Of a stretch of DNA of 64,000 nt, positions 8,553-16,802 are shown in pieces. This DNA comes from Halorussus caseinilyticus (GTDB lineage Archaea > Halobacteriota > Halobacteria > Halobacteriales > Haladaptataceae), in contig NZ_CP119809.1 in NCBI RefSeq assembly GCF_029338395.1, forward strand, positions 3,286,001 to 3,350,000, in the 5' to 3' direction. How positions within the stretch are numbered: position 1 is the first letter of the stretch; every line of letters begins with the position of its first letter. Under the pieces are notes generated by a model. That model was not told where the DNA came from and did not search any database. It was given only the letters and a program-made list of their open reading frames with translations. The position numbers and the translations under genes are program-made.

Positions 8553-9427
8553 TTTTCGAGCAGTTCCTGCGTCCGCGCCGCGACCGCCGACCGGAACGCG
8601 CTCACGTCGATGGACCGGTCGCCGTCGAACAGTCGGTGGTGTTCCTCGCGGGCGAGGGTTTCGACCGTGCGGTCGTACACCGCGTCGAACGTGACTGGGC
8701 GTCCACGGTCTTCGAGTTCGCGGGCGATATTTTCGACGCGCTGGCGGGTGGTGTAGCGCCGTGCGAGTTCGTCGGCGGACGCTTCGACCGGCGCGGCGTC
8801 GTCTTCCGCCCGGAAGTCGGGGTGGAGAATCGTCGCGCGCTGGCCGGTCTTGTTCCGGACGACGACGCCCGCGGCGGGACCGTCGTACCACGCCGAGTCG
8901 GGCACCTCGTAGCTCTCGGGGTCGAAGTCGGCGGCGCGGACCTCCTTCCGGAGGGTGTTGACCGACCGGAGTCCGAGGCGGTCGTAAATCTGCTCCACGG
9001 CGTCGGGCGGCAGGAATCCCTTTTCGTCGGCGTTCCACACGTCGAACCCGAGAAACGGGGGGAGTCGGTCCCAGTCGTAGTCGATGGCGCGACGGTGGGT
9101 CGCCACGCCGAAGAAGACGACCGACGACACGTCTCCGACCGAGTTCCGAAGCGCCTCGCGGTCGAATCGCTCGCGGACGTGCCGGACCGCGTGGTGGTAC
9201 GGGACGGGAATCGCGTCGGCGTCGCCGGACTCCCGACGACCGTTCGGCGACGGGAGTCGGTCGGCGTCGTAGGTCCGCATCCGGTCGCCGAACTGGAGCA
9301 TGCCCGACTCGCGGAGTCGAAACCGGAAGTGCGACCCGTCCACCTTCTCCTGTATCCAGAGGTGTCCGGAGTCGAAGAGACCGGGCGGAGCGTCCGCGGC
9401 ACGCGGGACGGGCGGGTACTGCTTCAT
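8549..9427 (-). CDS. RNA ligase-like nucleotidyltransferase
   Basis: 292-aa member of the RNA ligase domain family (T4 Rnl2-like fold). The nucleotidyl-acceptor lysine motif EKVDGS is at residues 27-32 (K28), within WIQEKVDGSHFRFR. VVFFGVATHR (about 103-112) and FLGFDVWN (125-132) fit motifs III and IIIa. The motif IV/V region reads AAGVVVRNKTG (185-195), where most ligases have Glu before GVV, so activity is uncertain. The ATG at 9427 directly opens the conserved domain. It may repair or seal broken RNA. No partner gene is adjacent. Confidence 0.72.
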   Translation of the reverse strand: MKQYPPVPRAADAPPGLFDSGHLWIQEKVDGSHFRFRLRESGMLQFGDRMRTYDADRLPSPNGRRESGDADAIPVPYHHAVRHVRERFDREALRNSVGDVSSVVFFGVATHRRAIDYDWDRLPPFLGFDVWNADEKGFLPPDAVEQIYDRLGLRSVNTLRKEVRAADFDPESYEVPDSAWYDGPAAGVVVRNKTGQRATILHPDFRAEDDAAPVEASADELARRYTTRQRVENIARELEDRGRPVTFDAVYDRTVETLAREEHHRLFDGDRSIDVSAFRSAVAARTQELLEN

Positions 9428-9550
9428 GCCGGGGAGTTGTCGGCGCGCGGAAGTAAGACTTCGGCCGTAATAAGTGATGTTTGAGCATTGTTTTTGTTTA
9501 ATAAAGGTAGTTCTGTGTTTGTCCGGGTCGTCTCGTCCGCGACAGCAGTG

Positions 9551-9611
9551 GAGACGACTGCGACGGCGGACGAGACGACTGCGACGGCGGACGAGACGAC
9601 TGCGACGGCGA
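9551..9611. repeat. Tandem repeat, 21-bp unit, about 2.9 copies
   Basis: Unit GAGACGACTGCGACGGCGGA plus C repeats at 9551, 9572 and 9593 without mismatch; the third copy is cut after 18 bases. It abuts the dispersed repeat fragment at 9620. Confidence 0.85.
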
Positions 9612-9619
9612 GACGGTAG

Positions 9620-9656
9620 CTTCAGGCTTGAGCCAATCAGACCGCACAGCACCGCC
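9620..9656. repeat. Partial copy of a dispersed GC-rich intergenic repeat
   Basis: Read on the minus strand, this segment (GCGGTGCTGTGCGGT, then TGATTGGCTCA and GCCTGAAGCTACCG) matches 29785-29825 and the minus strand of 35110-35200. Here only the end of the element is present. Confidence 0.6.
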
Positions 9657-9720
9657 ACCGCCGACCGCACTGTCGCCGACGCCGATGAAGACCGCTACCG
9701 CACCGCGCCCCGTGCCTCCC

Positions 9721-9754
9721 CGCCGCGTTCGCGCGCTTCCGCGCGAACGCGGCG
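9721..9754. terminator. Perfect 15-bp inverted repeat downstream of azlD
   Basis: Arms 9721-9735 and 9740-9754 pair exactly around CTTC. It lies 64 bp past the azlD stop on the minus strand, so it may mark the 3' end of the azlCD transcript. Confidence 0.55.
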
Positions 9755-9817
9755 CGTCCCGTGGTCTGTGACGGAAAGCGCGTTCCGCAGTCCGTGGAGA
9801 AAAGCGCACCCGGCGGT

Positions 9818-10168
9818 TCAGAGACCGAGCGCGAGCCACTTCAGCGTCCAGAGCGCCGCCATCCCCGCCACGATGGTCCAGAGCATGCTCTCGGTCCGCC
9901 ACGCGACCACCGCCGCGAGCGCGCCCGCGAGCAGTCGGTCGTTGCCGACTCCGAGCGCGAGCGTCCCGTCGAGGTAGACCAGTCGCGGCGCGACCAGCGC
10001 GGTCAGCACCGCCGCGGGCACGAACTTCAGCGCGCGCTCCAGACCCGGCGGCACCTCTTCGAGTCGCCCGAACAGGGCGACGAACGAGAGGCGGATGGCG
10101 AAGGTGCCGACGCTCGCCGCGAGGACGACCAGCCAAATCGAGGTGTCGGCCAGCGACTGGGCGCTCAT
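9818..10168 (-). CDS. azlD: AzlD-family branched-chain amino acid exporter subunit
   Basis: 116-aa integral membrane protein, the small partner of AzlC in export of branched-chain amino acids or related compounds. Four hydrophobic helices are visible (about 10-30, 48-64, 72-90, 95-114), with the family-typical TFAIRLSFVALFG and LKFVPAAVLTALVAP. The ATG at 10168 overlaps the azlC stop by 4 bp, so translation is coupled. Codons upstream of this Met are a shadow of azlC. Confidence 0.88.
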   Translation of the reverse strand: MSAQSLADTSIWLVVLAASVGTFAIRLSFVALFGRLEEVPPGLERALKFVPAAVLTALVAPRLVYLDGTLALGVGNDRLLAGALAAVVAWRTESMLWTIVAGMAALWTLKWLALGL

Positions 10169-10911
10169 CGCTCGGCCGCCCCCTCGCGGCGCGCGCCGAC
10201 GCCCTCCGCGAGGACGCCCGCGACGATACCCCCGAGCGCGGCCACCAGAATTCCGACGTTGAACGGCAGGCCGAACCCCGCGACTGCGAGGACGGCCGCG
10301 GCACCCGCCGCGAGGTACGACGGCCGACCGTCCAACGCCGGGAAGAGCAGACCCATGAACAGAAGCGGGATGGCGAAATCGAGGTGCCATCCCTCGGGGA
10401 CGCGCGCGCCGAAGACGATGCCCACGACGCTCGACCCGACCCACGCCGCCCACAGCGGAATCGCCGTCCCGAGGTAGTACCACCGGCCGTCGCCCGCGGG
10501 GTCGAGTCGGTCGCGGCCCTCGAACTGGGCCACCGAGAGCGCGTAGGTCACGTCCAGCAGGAAGAACGCGACCACCACCTTCCACCGCGCCGAGAGGTCA
10601 CGGAAGTGCGCGCCGAGCGACGCGCTGTACATCAGATACCGCAAGTTGACGACGAGCGCGGTCAGGACGACCACGGCAATCGGCGCGTTCTGGCCGAGCA
10701 GTTCGACCGCGGCCACCTGCGCGGCCCCGGCGAACAGCATCCCGGCGAACGCGGTGGCCTGCACCGGGTCGAACCCCGCGCCCACCGTGGCGACTCCCGC
10801 GATGACGCCGAACGGGACGTTGGCCGGGAGTGCGGGCAGTACGTCGCGGACGCCCGACCGGAACGCCGCGCGAGAATCCGACGAGAGACGCGACGACCCG
10901 GAGCGAGACAT
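10165..10911 (-). CDS. azlC: AzlC-family branched-chain amino acid permease
   Basis: 248-aa membrane protein, the larger AzlCD exporter subunit. The family block PANVPFGVIAGVATVGAGFDPVQATAFAGMLFAGAAQVAAVELLG is at residues 25-75, followed by VVNLRYLMYSASL. About six to seven transmembrane helices are present. A TATA-like GATAAAG at 10935-10941 is 27 bp before the ATG, so the azlCD transcript is probably leaderless. Confidence 0.9.
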   Translation of the reverse strand: MSRSGSSRLSSDSRAAFRSGVRDVLPALPANVPFGVIAGVATVGAGFDPVQATAFAGMLFAGAAQVAAVELLGQNAPIAVVVLTALVVNLRYLMYSASLGAHFRDLSARWKVVVAFFLLDVTYALSVAQFEGRDRLDPAGDGRWYYLGTAIPLWAAWVGSSVVGIVFGARVPEGWHLDFAIPLLFMGLLFPALDGRPSYLAAGAAAVLAVAGFGLPFNVGILVAALGGIVAGVLAEGVGARREGAAER

Positions 10912-11302
10912 GCCAGTGGCTACGCGCGAGCGACGATAAAGAGGTTCGTAAAGCGGTCAGACCTGACGTGTCCGGCAGGTACCAATCACCCGCCGACTCG
11001 CGGGCGCGCGACCGACCCGCAAGCGGACGCCCCGCTACTCACCGGGCGTTACGCGCGTAGAGGAGAGGACGGTATCGACGCTGGCGTTACCGATACCGAC
11101 GCTTGCGAGAACTTTTTTCGTGGTTCCGACCGACACCACACATCCGGACGTACTGCATCTTTGGGCGCGTGCCTCCGCCGACGAACGGCGAGGCGAAACA
11201 GGTATATTTTCTTTTATATTTAGGAAGTAAGTTGGAGAACGAATTGATATTCGATATTATATCGAAAAAGTGAAACAGGGACGTAGTAAAGTAGGTCGTA
11301 GA
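10912..11302. other. Intergenic region between azlC and the 44-aa ORF
   Basis: 391 bp with no supported gene. It contains an 8-bp inverted repeat (11070-11077 with 11091-11098), a T6 run at 11113-11118, and an AT-rich end (11200-11275) with TATA-like GATATTATATCG at 11253-11264 that could start the 44-aa ORF. Confidence 0.6.
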
Positions 11303-11437
11303 ATGTCCGGGTTCTGGAACGAAGCGGCGGAGTCGATAGCCGAGAGACCGAAACTGATGAAGGCCGCGTGGTTGCTCACGCTTCTCCTCATCGAAGTCGG
11401 GAGCGTCGTCGCCGACGGTGGGTCGAGCGGACCGTAG
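11303..11437 (+). CDS. 44-aa single-helix membrane peptide next to the CHAT gene
   Basis: Short frame with a polar, basic start (MSGFWNEAAESIAERPKLMK), one hydrophobic helix (AAWLLTLLLIEVGSVVA) and a Gly/Ser end, GGSSGP. Size, layout and the GP end resemble the tiny haloarchaeal peptides (DUF7503 type, from memory) found beside RecA-like and CHAT genes. It is convergent with the CHAT gene, 4 bp between the stops, and has an AT-rich promoter upstream. Function unknown. Confidence is moderate because of the small size. Confidence 0.55.
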   Translation: MSGFWNEAAESIAERPKLMKAAWLLTLLLIEVGSVVADGGSSGP

Positions 11438-11441
11438 CGGA

Positions 11442-13583
11442 CTACGAACAGTTCGTCCACTCGCGGCCCAACACGAGATTTCCGTCGATTATGAGCGGCG
11501 TGTGAGGCATGTCCGCGAGAATCTCGCGCATCTGTTCGCGCTCGGTTAGCACGTTGTGGGGACCGGTCGAGAGGAACTGCGGACCGTCTTCGAGATACGA
11601 CTTGGAGACGCTCCCTATCGAGTGTTCCCGCGTCGGATAGCCGTGGATGGTCAGCGCCATCTGGTTGGCGCTCTCGTCGTCCACGACGTAGGTGAGCGGA
11701 ATCACGTCGTCGCTCTGGGCGAGGGTCAGACCGGGGTCGCCCAGCGAGATGTAGTGGGTCCCGATGGCGGTGTACTTCCGAGCGATTTCCAGTGCGCTCC
11801 CGACGCTGAACCCGTTGTGAACGAGTTTCGCCAGCGTCTCGCCGAACTCCACTGCGATGCGGTTGCCGACGTTTTCGAGACTCACGATACCGGCCCGACT
11901 TCCGGCGTCTATCAGCGCGATGCCTTGGTCGTGGGACCGACAGGCGTTGAGAACGAACGCCTCGATTTCCACGCCGTCCAGCGCCTCGGCGTCGAAGATT
12001 CCGTCGGGACACTCGAACCCGCGTCCGTCGATGTGGCCGATGTAGTGGAACAGGTCGGTCGGCGTCTGCAACAGACGCTGGAGTTCGGCCATCGACGCGT
12101 CGAAGTGAACGTCCACGTCGAAGTTGACCGTCTCGCGGTTGGCGTACACCTCCGCCACCGCGTCCCACTCCTCGCGCATCTCGTCGTCGTTGCAGACCAC
12201 CGTGATGTCGATGATGTCCTCGCTCGTGTCGGACTTGCTGTTTCGGAACGCCTGTGGCAGGACTTTGGTCCCGCGTATCGGCGTCCCGTCGCCGACCCAC
12301 GCGAGTTCGAGTGCGTCCGCGTCGGGCATGTGGACGTACTCTTCGATGGGCGGCACGCCCCGCCGTCGCCCGTTTTCGACCGCCCAGTCGGACTCGTCCG
12401 TCCAGTCGGACCCGTCGGCCTCGTCGGGCCGACGGGAGGACCTGACCGTCGAGGGAGCGGTGCGCTTGAAGTCGTCGATGGCGCTCCGGGTCTCGCGCAT
12501 CTTTTCGGTTTCCTCGTAAGACGGTTGGGGCGGCGTCCGCAGGACCGTGAGGTCGTTGACCAGATACGGGAGCGTCTCGACGTTCTCCGGGTCGGGGCGG
12601 ACGTAGGCGACCCGGTGCCACGTCGGCATCGTGTCGGCCAGCGTCGAGTAGGGAACCGAGAAGTACGCCGACAGTTGCTCGTCGAGTGGCGCGTCATACA
12701 GGTCGGCGAAGTCGAGGTCCACCACCGACTCGACGTGATTTCGGTCGGCTAACTCGACCTGATAGTGGCCCTCGGTACGAGTCACGCAGTCGAGGAAGAA
12801 CGCCTGTTCGAGCGTCCGAACCACCTCGTCTTCGAATCCCTCCGCGCCGTCGAACCGGCGTTCGAATTCCCCCACTGTCAGTCGCGGGGTGTCACCGGAC
12901 ACGACTTCCGCGCCGAAGTAGTAGGCCAGCGGTGCGACCGAGTAGATGGCGTCGTAGTTCGGAGGCACCTCGACGGTGACGCCGGTGTCGGGGACCTCGA
13001 TGCCGTCGGGAACCGACAGTTCGTCGCCGCGTTCGACTCGCGGCGGATGTTCGCGCAGGGTGGGCCACGACCGCTCGCAGGTCGTCGTCTCCAGTGCCGA
13101 CCCGAGCGTCGAGACGGCCGCCATCACGTCTACCGGGTCGTCGGTGGTCGTGACCGTCCCCGTCGGGTCCTCGGAGAACGACCGCGCGCCGACCGTCACC
13201 GGGGTCTCGGATTCGAACACGAGGCGCATCGAGTCGGTGTCGGACTCGATGCGGACACCCGACTCGACGCGGAGGTAGAGTTTGATTGGGACGTTGAGTT
13301 CGATGAGGTACTCGTCGCGGGGGAACTCGGCCGACTCGTCGTGTGCGAGTTCCGAGAGAACTTCACCGTCGGCGTCCCAGACGTACGCCAGCACGGTGTA
13401 CGGGAGGGTGAGCGCGCTGGTCTCGATGGTGCAGGCGGACGTGACCGGGAACCGAAACGAGTCGGGGTCGGCGGGGGTCGGTTCGACCGCACTCGGCGTC
13501 GAGAGGGGAAACCTGCGGGTCTCGATGGGGTCTACCACCTCGAATCCGGGTGTCTCGTCGAGCGTGTCGAACCTCGGCACCAT
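11442..13583 (-). CDS. CHAT-domain protein (caspase-like peptidase)
   Basis: 713-aa protein. The C-terminal CHAT domain (about 430-690) is caspase-like: the His block FHYIGHIDG (H513/H517) and the Cys block EAFVLNACRSHDQG (C548) are the expected catalytic pair. GISLENV-like and HYISLGDPGLTL segments follow. The N-terminal 350 residues are beta-rich with no recognised domain. A Ser/Asp/Trp linker (about 385-400) separates the two parts. The upstream gene is the RecA-like protein (80 bp away); the 44-aa membrane peptide converges on the end. The family cuts proteins on a signal; the trigger and target here are unknown. Confidence 0.85.
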   Translation of the reverse strand: MVPRFDTLDETPGFEVVDPIETRRFPLSTPSAVEPTPADPDSFRFPVTSACTIETSALTLPYTVLAYVWDADGEVLSELAHDESAEFPRDEYLIELNVPIKLYLRVESGVRIESDTDSMRLVFESETPVTVGARSFSEDPTGTVTTTDDPVDVMAAVSTLGSALETTTCERSWPTLREHPPRVERGDELSVPDGIEVPDTGVTVEVPPNYDAIYSVAPLAYYFGAEVVSGDTPRLTVGEFERRFDGAEGFEDEVVRTLEQAFFLDCVTRTEGHYQVELADRNHVESVVDLDFADLYDAPLDEQLSAYFSVPYSTLADTMPTWHRVAYVRPDPENVETLPYLVNDLTVLRTPPQPSYEETEKMRETRSAIDDFKRTAPSTVRSSRRPDEADGSDWTDESDWAVENGRRRGVPPIEEYVHMPDADALELAWVGDGTPIRGTKVLPQAFRNSKSDTSEDIIDITVVCNDDEMREEWDAVAEVYANRETVNFDVDVHFDASMAELQRLLQTPTDLFHYIGHIDGRGFECPDGIFDAEALDGVEIEAFVLNACRSHDQGIALIDAGSRAGIVSLENVGNRIAVEFGETLAKLVHNGFSVGSALEIARKYTAIGTHYISLGDPGLTLAQSDDVIPLTYVVDDESANQMALTIHGYPTREHSIGSVSKSYLEDGPQFLSTGPHNVLTEREQMREILADMPHTPLIIDGNLVLGREWTNCS

Positions 13584-13663
13584 CTGCGACCTCCGCGAGT
13601 ACGACTGCTATCGAAGCGTAACGGTCACACTACAAAACACCTGTGGCACTATAACGCCGCGTC

Positions 13664-14449
13664 TCAAAGCGGAATCCACGGCATCGTGGTATCGGACTGC
13701 GGGAGGTGCCAGCGCTCTTCGGCGTAGTGTGACCGCGTTCCGGTGTTCGACTGGTCGGTCTCGTCGTGAGACGATTCTTCGGGCGCGGGGTCCTCGGGTG
13801 CGGTCCGGAGCTCGACCACGGCGTCGAACTCCGGACGGAGGCGACGACACCACTCGCTGTCGTAGGACCGCGGCAGGACGTAGTGTGCCATGGCGTCGCA
13901 GTCGTAGACGCGTTCGCCGACCGCCCGGAGGAATCGCCGTACGACATCGAACTCGTAGTGGTCTAGCAACGGCGCGAGCGAATCGACCGTCACGCGGACC
14001 TCCGCGGGTCGGTAGCTCTGCGAACAGAACTCCCGCATCGCCTCGCCGAGTTCGGTCCGGAGTCCGGTGAGGTTCGCGTCTCCGACCGACACCTCGGGGA
14101 CCGACGACGCGGGCGTGTCCGCGAGGTCGGCTATCGGTCTCGGGGGCAGGGCGTGGTTGACGATTTTCGTCGTCTCCGAGAGGGGGCGCGGTGCGGCCGA
14201 CGCCGCCGGGAGACGGTCGTAGACGCTCTCGGGACTCGCGTCGGTCAGCGCGAACACCCGCCAGCGGCGCGCGTCGGGGTCGCCGAGCATGCTCGCGCTG
14301 GCGCGCGTGAACACCTCTCGCGGTGCGTCGCCGACGACGAGCAGGTTACAGCCCTCGCTCTTGAGTTGCCGGAGTTTCGACTGAAATCGCGCCAGACTGT
14401 CGTCGGGCGGGCCGTCGCCGCGTTCGTTTCTTAGTTCTACCTTGCTCAT
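13664..14449 (-). CDS. RecA-like fold haloarchaeal protein (DUF7504-type), CHAT neighbour
   Basis: 261-aa protein. The segment GCNLLVVGDAPREVFTRASASMLGD...RRWRVFALTDASPESVYDRLP looks like a RecA-type domain that has lost a Walker A lysine. The later LTGLRTELGEAMREF and LAPLLDHYEFDVVRRFLRAVGERV match the rest of that fold. From memory this is the DUF7504 family common in haloarchaea beside CHAT genes; the name should be checked. The tail from about 205 is acidic and disordered. The TATA-like TTATAAATT (14476-14484) is 30 bp before the ATG. The CHAT gene follows on the same strand. Confidence 0.7.
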   Translation of the reverse strand: MSKVELRNERGDGPPDDSLARFQSKLRQLKSEGCNLLVVGDAPREVFTRASASMLGDPDARRWRVFALTDASPESVYDRLPAASAAPRPLSETTKIVNHALPPRPIADLADTPASSVPEVSVGDANLTGLRTELGEAMREFCSQSYRPAEVRVTVDSLAPLLDHYEFDVVRRFLRAVGERVYDCDAMAHYVLPRSYDSEWCRRLRPEFDAVVELRTAPEDPAPEESSHDETDQSNTGTRSHYAEERWHLPQSDTTMPWIPL

Positions 14450-14475
14450 TTAAAACGAAGCTTTATCGCCGTCGG

Positions 14476-14485
14476 TTATAAATTT
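14476..14485 (-). promoter_or_regulatory. TATA-like box for the RecA-like/CHAT transcript
   Basis: TTATAAATTT is centred 30 bp before the minus-strand ATG at 14449. It is nearly symmetric and could also serve the plus-strand aldehyde dehydrogenase, whose start is 126 bp away. Confidence 0.45.
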
Positions 14486-14610
14486 TCGTCAATCGTCGCC
14501 GGTCGGCCGAGCAATCACAATACTCCAGCTTCGAGCGGTTGTCGGGCGCTGAGGCGGGCGTCCCGTCGTCATCCGACCCTGTTTTCACGCTCGAACTCCA
14601 AGGTCGAGTC

Positions 14611-16083
14611 GTGACTGACCGAGGCTTCACCACCGACGGCGAGTGGAATGCACTGTACGTAGATGGCGAGTGGGTCGAAGCGAGCGGCGACGAGACAATC
14701 GGAGTCGAGAACCCGGCGACGCGCGAGCAGGTCGCCGAAGTTCCGGCCGCAACCGAGTCGGACGTAGACCGGGCCTACGAAGCGGCGGCCGCGGCCCAAG
14801 CGTCGTGGAGCGACCGGTCGGCCGACGAGCGTGCCGAAATCGTCGGGAACGCCATCGACCTGTTAGACGACCACCGCGACGAGATTCTGGAGTCGCTGGC
14901 GGTCGAATCGGGGAGCGCGAACGCGAAGGCGTTCGCCGAGTGGCAGACCGCCCAAGGGATGTGTCACCACGCGACCGGTCTCGCGGGGAAGTTGGGGAGC
15001 GAGACTTCGGACTCGATGATTCCCGGCAAGGAGAACGAGGTAGAGCGCGTGCCCGAGGGCGTCGTGGGAGTCATCTCGCCGTGGAACTTCCCGTTCAACC
15101 TCTCGATGCGGGCGGTCGCGCCCGCAATCGCGCTCGGGAACAGCGTCGTCCTCAAACCCGCCTCGGCGACCCCCATCACGGGCGGTCTGCTCATCGCGCG
15201 ACTCTTCGAGGAGGCGGGCCTGCCCGAGGGCGTCCTGAACGTCGTGACGGGACGCGGGTCCGACGTGGGCGACCGGATGGCCTCCCACCCGGAACTCGAC
15301 GTGATGGCGTTCACGGGTTCGACCGAGGTCGGCAAGCACGTCGCGGCGACGGCCGCCGAAAACCTCGCGCTCCCGGCGATGGAACTCGGCGGCAACAACC
15401 CGTTCGTCGTGACCGAGGACGCCGACGTTGACGCCGCCGTCGATAGCGCGGTGTTCGGCTCGTTCCTCCATCAGGGCCAGATTTGCATCTCCATCAACCG
15501 CCATCTGGTCCACGAATCGGTGTACGACGAGTACGTAGAGCAGTTGGCCGACCGCGCAGAGAGTCTGCCAATCGGCGACCCGCGCGAACGCGAGAACGTC
15601 GTCGGTCCCGTCATCGACGAGGGCCAACGAGACCAGATTCTGGAGTACGTCGAACAGACCGTAGAGGCCGGTGCGACCCTCGAAACCGGCGGCGACCACG
15701 ACGACCTCTACGTCGAACCGACGGTCCTCTCGGACGCCACGAACGACATGGCCGCGGCCTGCAACGAACACTTCGGCCCGGTCGCGCCCGTGATTCCGTT
15801 CGCCGACGACGAGGAAGCGGTCGAACTCGCCAACGACACCGAGTACGGTCTCGCGGCGGCGATTCACGCGGGCGACCTCGATTACGCGCGGGACCTCGCC
15901 GACCGAATCGAGGCGGGTATGGTCCACCTCAACGACCAACCGGTCAACGAGGAACCGGCGATTCCGTTCGGCGGGATGAAGCAGTCGGGCATGGGCCGGT
16001 ACGACGGCGACGAGATTCTGAACGAGTTCACCCAGACCAAGTGGATTTCGACCCAGACCGAGAAGCGCGAGTACCCCTTCTAA
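14611..16083 (+). CDS. NAD(P)-dependent aldehyde dehydrogenase
   Basis: Oxidises an aldehyde to the acid. From the GTG at 14611 the protein has 490 aa, the usual family length; a TTG at 14539 would add 24 residues outside the family. The catalytic Cys is C292 in HQGQICISINR and the general base is E258 in MELGGNNP. EVGKHVAATAAENLALP precedes it, VISPWNFPFN is the cofactor entrance, and the C-terminal PFGGMKQSGMGRYDG is the usual end block. Aldehyde specificity is not evident. It is followed by a 15-bp hairpin at 16107-16139. Confidence 0.9.
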   Translation: MTDRGFTTDGEWNALYVDGEWVEASGDETIGVENPATREQVAEVPAATESDVDRAYEAAAAAQASWSDRSADERAEIVGNAIDLLDDHRDEILESLAVESGSANAKAFAEWQTAQGMCHHATGLAGKLGSETSDSMIPGKENEVERVPEGVVGVISPWNFPFNLSMRAVAPAIALGNSVVLKPASATPITGGLLIARLFEEAGLPEGVLNVVTGRGSDVGDRMASHPELDVMAFTGSTEVGKHVAATAAENLALPAMELGGNNPFVVTEDADVDAAVDSAVFGSFLHQGQICISINRHLVHESVYDEYVEQLADRAESLPIGDPRERENVVGPVIDEGQRDQILEYVEQTVEAGATLETGGDHDDLYVEPTVLSDATNDMAAACNEHFGPVAPVIPFADDEEAVELANDTEYGLAAAIHAGDLDYARDLADRIEAGMVHLNDQPVNEEPAIPFGGMKQSGMGRYDGDEILNEFTQTKWISTQTEKREYPF

Positions 16084-16106
16084 CCGCCGCGAGTACTCTT
16101 TTCGTT

Positions 16107-16139
16107 GCGAACGCAGTCGCCAGCGGCGACTGCGTTCGC
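16107..16139. terminator. Perfect 15-bp inverted repeat after aldehyde dehydrogenase
   Basis: Arms 16107-16121 and 16125-16139 pair exactly around AGC. It lies 23 bp past the stop. The CTTTTC run is before, not after, the stem, so it is not a standard bacterial terminator. Confidence 0.6.
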
Positions 16140-16298
16140 TAACCGCTCGCGTTGCCGTTCCGTCTCCATCTTTCTTTCAGTCTCCTATTTAATTTTCTCA
16201 AGTGTTAGTCACGCGCGTAACGCGCGCGCGTGCGCCCGCAAACCGGGACGGGTTGGACCCGGAATCGGGACGAGACGGACGCGAGCGACCGCGATAAT

Positions 16299-16329
16299 CG
16301 AAAGCGGGCGCGCGAGGCACCCGCTTTCG
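16299..16329. repeat. 10-bp inverted repeat in intergenic DNA
   Basis: CGAAAGCGGG at 16299-16308 pairs with CCCGCTTTCG at 16320-16329 across 11 bases. No gene end is close, and its role is unknown. Confidence 0.5.
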
Positions 16330-16770
16330 GCCGACGCTCGACGCCTCAAAGACGGGAAATGTTGCTCTAAGACAGATAAATAATTGCTAGAAGATGGAAA
16401 ATGTTTACTTTCGGTCGGTCGCTACGAGGTTCGACTCACTGGTGCGGGACGACCCCGCGCCAGACCGGACCACCGGTGGTCTCGCGGAGCGACCGGTGGT
16501 GAACTCGAATCCGAGTTCGAGCGACCGTCGCTCGCGCGCTCTCGACCGACCCAATTCTGGGCGGCGCGCGTCGGCGCGCGCGAGATGGTCGCGGTCGGCG
16601 GTCAGATTTTCGCGCGAAGTACTGTATATTTAGCACTCCTCCTCGAATTGAACCGATATTTCCCTGTGAGCTACCCTTTTTATACTGTATTCTAAATAAA
16701 TTAACTGAATGGGGGGATAATTCCGTTACAATCGTGCTTTCTATCGAACTAACCTTTAATTCAGCAAAAC

Positions 16771-16780
16771 GCTTAAATAA
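16771..16780 (+). promoter_or_regulatory. TATA-like box of terpene synthase gene 1
   Basis: GCTTAAATAA is centred 27 bp before the ATG at 16803, fitting a leaderless haloarchaeal transcript. Confidence 0.6.
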
Positions 16781-16802
16781 AGATAGATATATATCGCGAG
16801 AT

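Larger units (their letters stand above)
9428..9817. other. Intergenic region with repeats
   Basis: 390 bp without a supported gene. It holds an AT-rich stretch (9470-9515), a 21-bp tandem array (9551-9611), a partial copy of the dispersed repeat (9620-9656) and a perfect hairpin (9721-9754). Open frames across it are repetitive and unlike protein. Confidence 0.7.
16084..16802. other. Intergenic region before the terpene cluster
   Basis: 719 bp without a supported gene. It holds two hairpins (16107-16139, 16299-16329), a GC-rich middle, and an AT-rich end (16610-16800) that contains the promoter of the first terpene synthase gene. The base composition change marks the left edge of the cluster. 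Confidence 0.65.

Noticed and set aside
11257-12621. Long Arg-rich ORFs overlapping real genes (for example 11257-12621, 25965-26573, 62990-63973)
   Set aside because: They are GC-driven shadows in the wrong frame: basic, rich in Arg/Pro, with no domain, while the opposite or parallel frame holds a recognised gene.
14539-14610. Earlier TTG start for the aldehyde dehydrogenase
   Set aside because: The extra 24 residues lie outside the family length, and the GTG at 14611 fits better.
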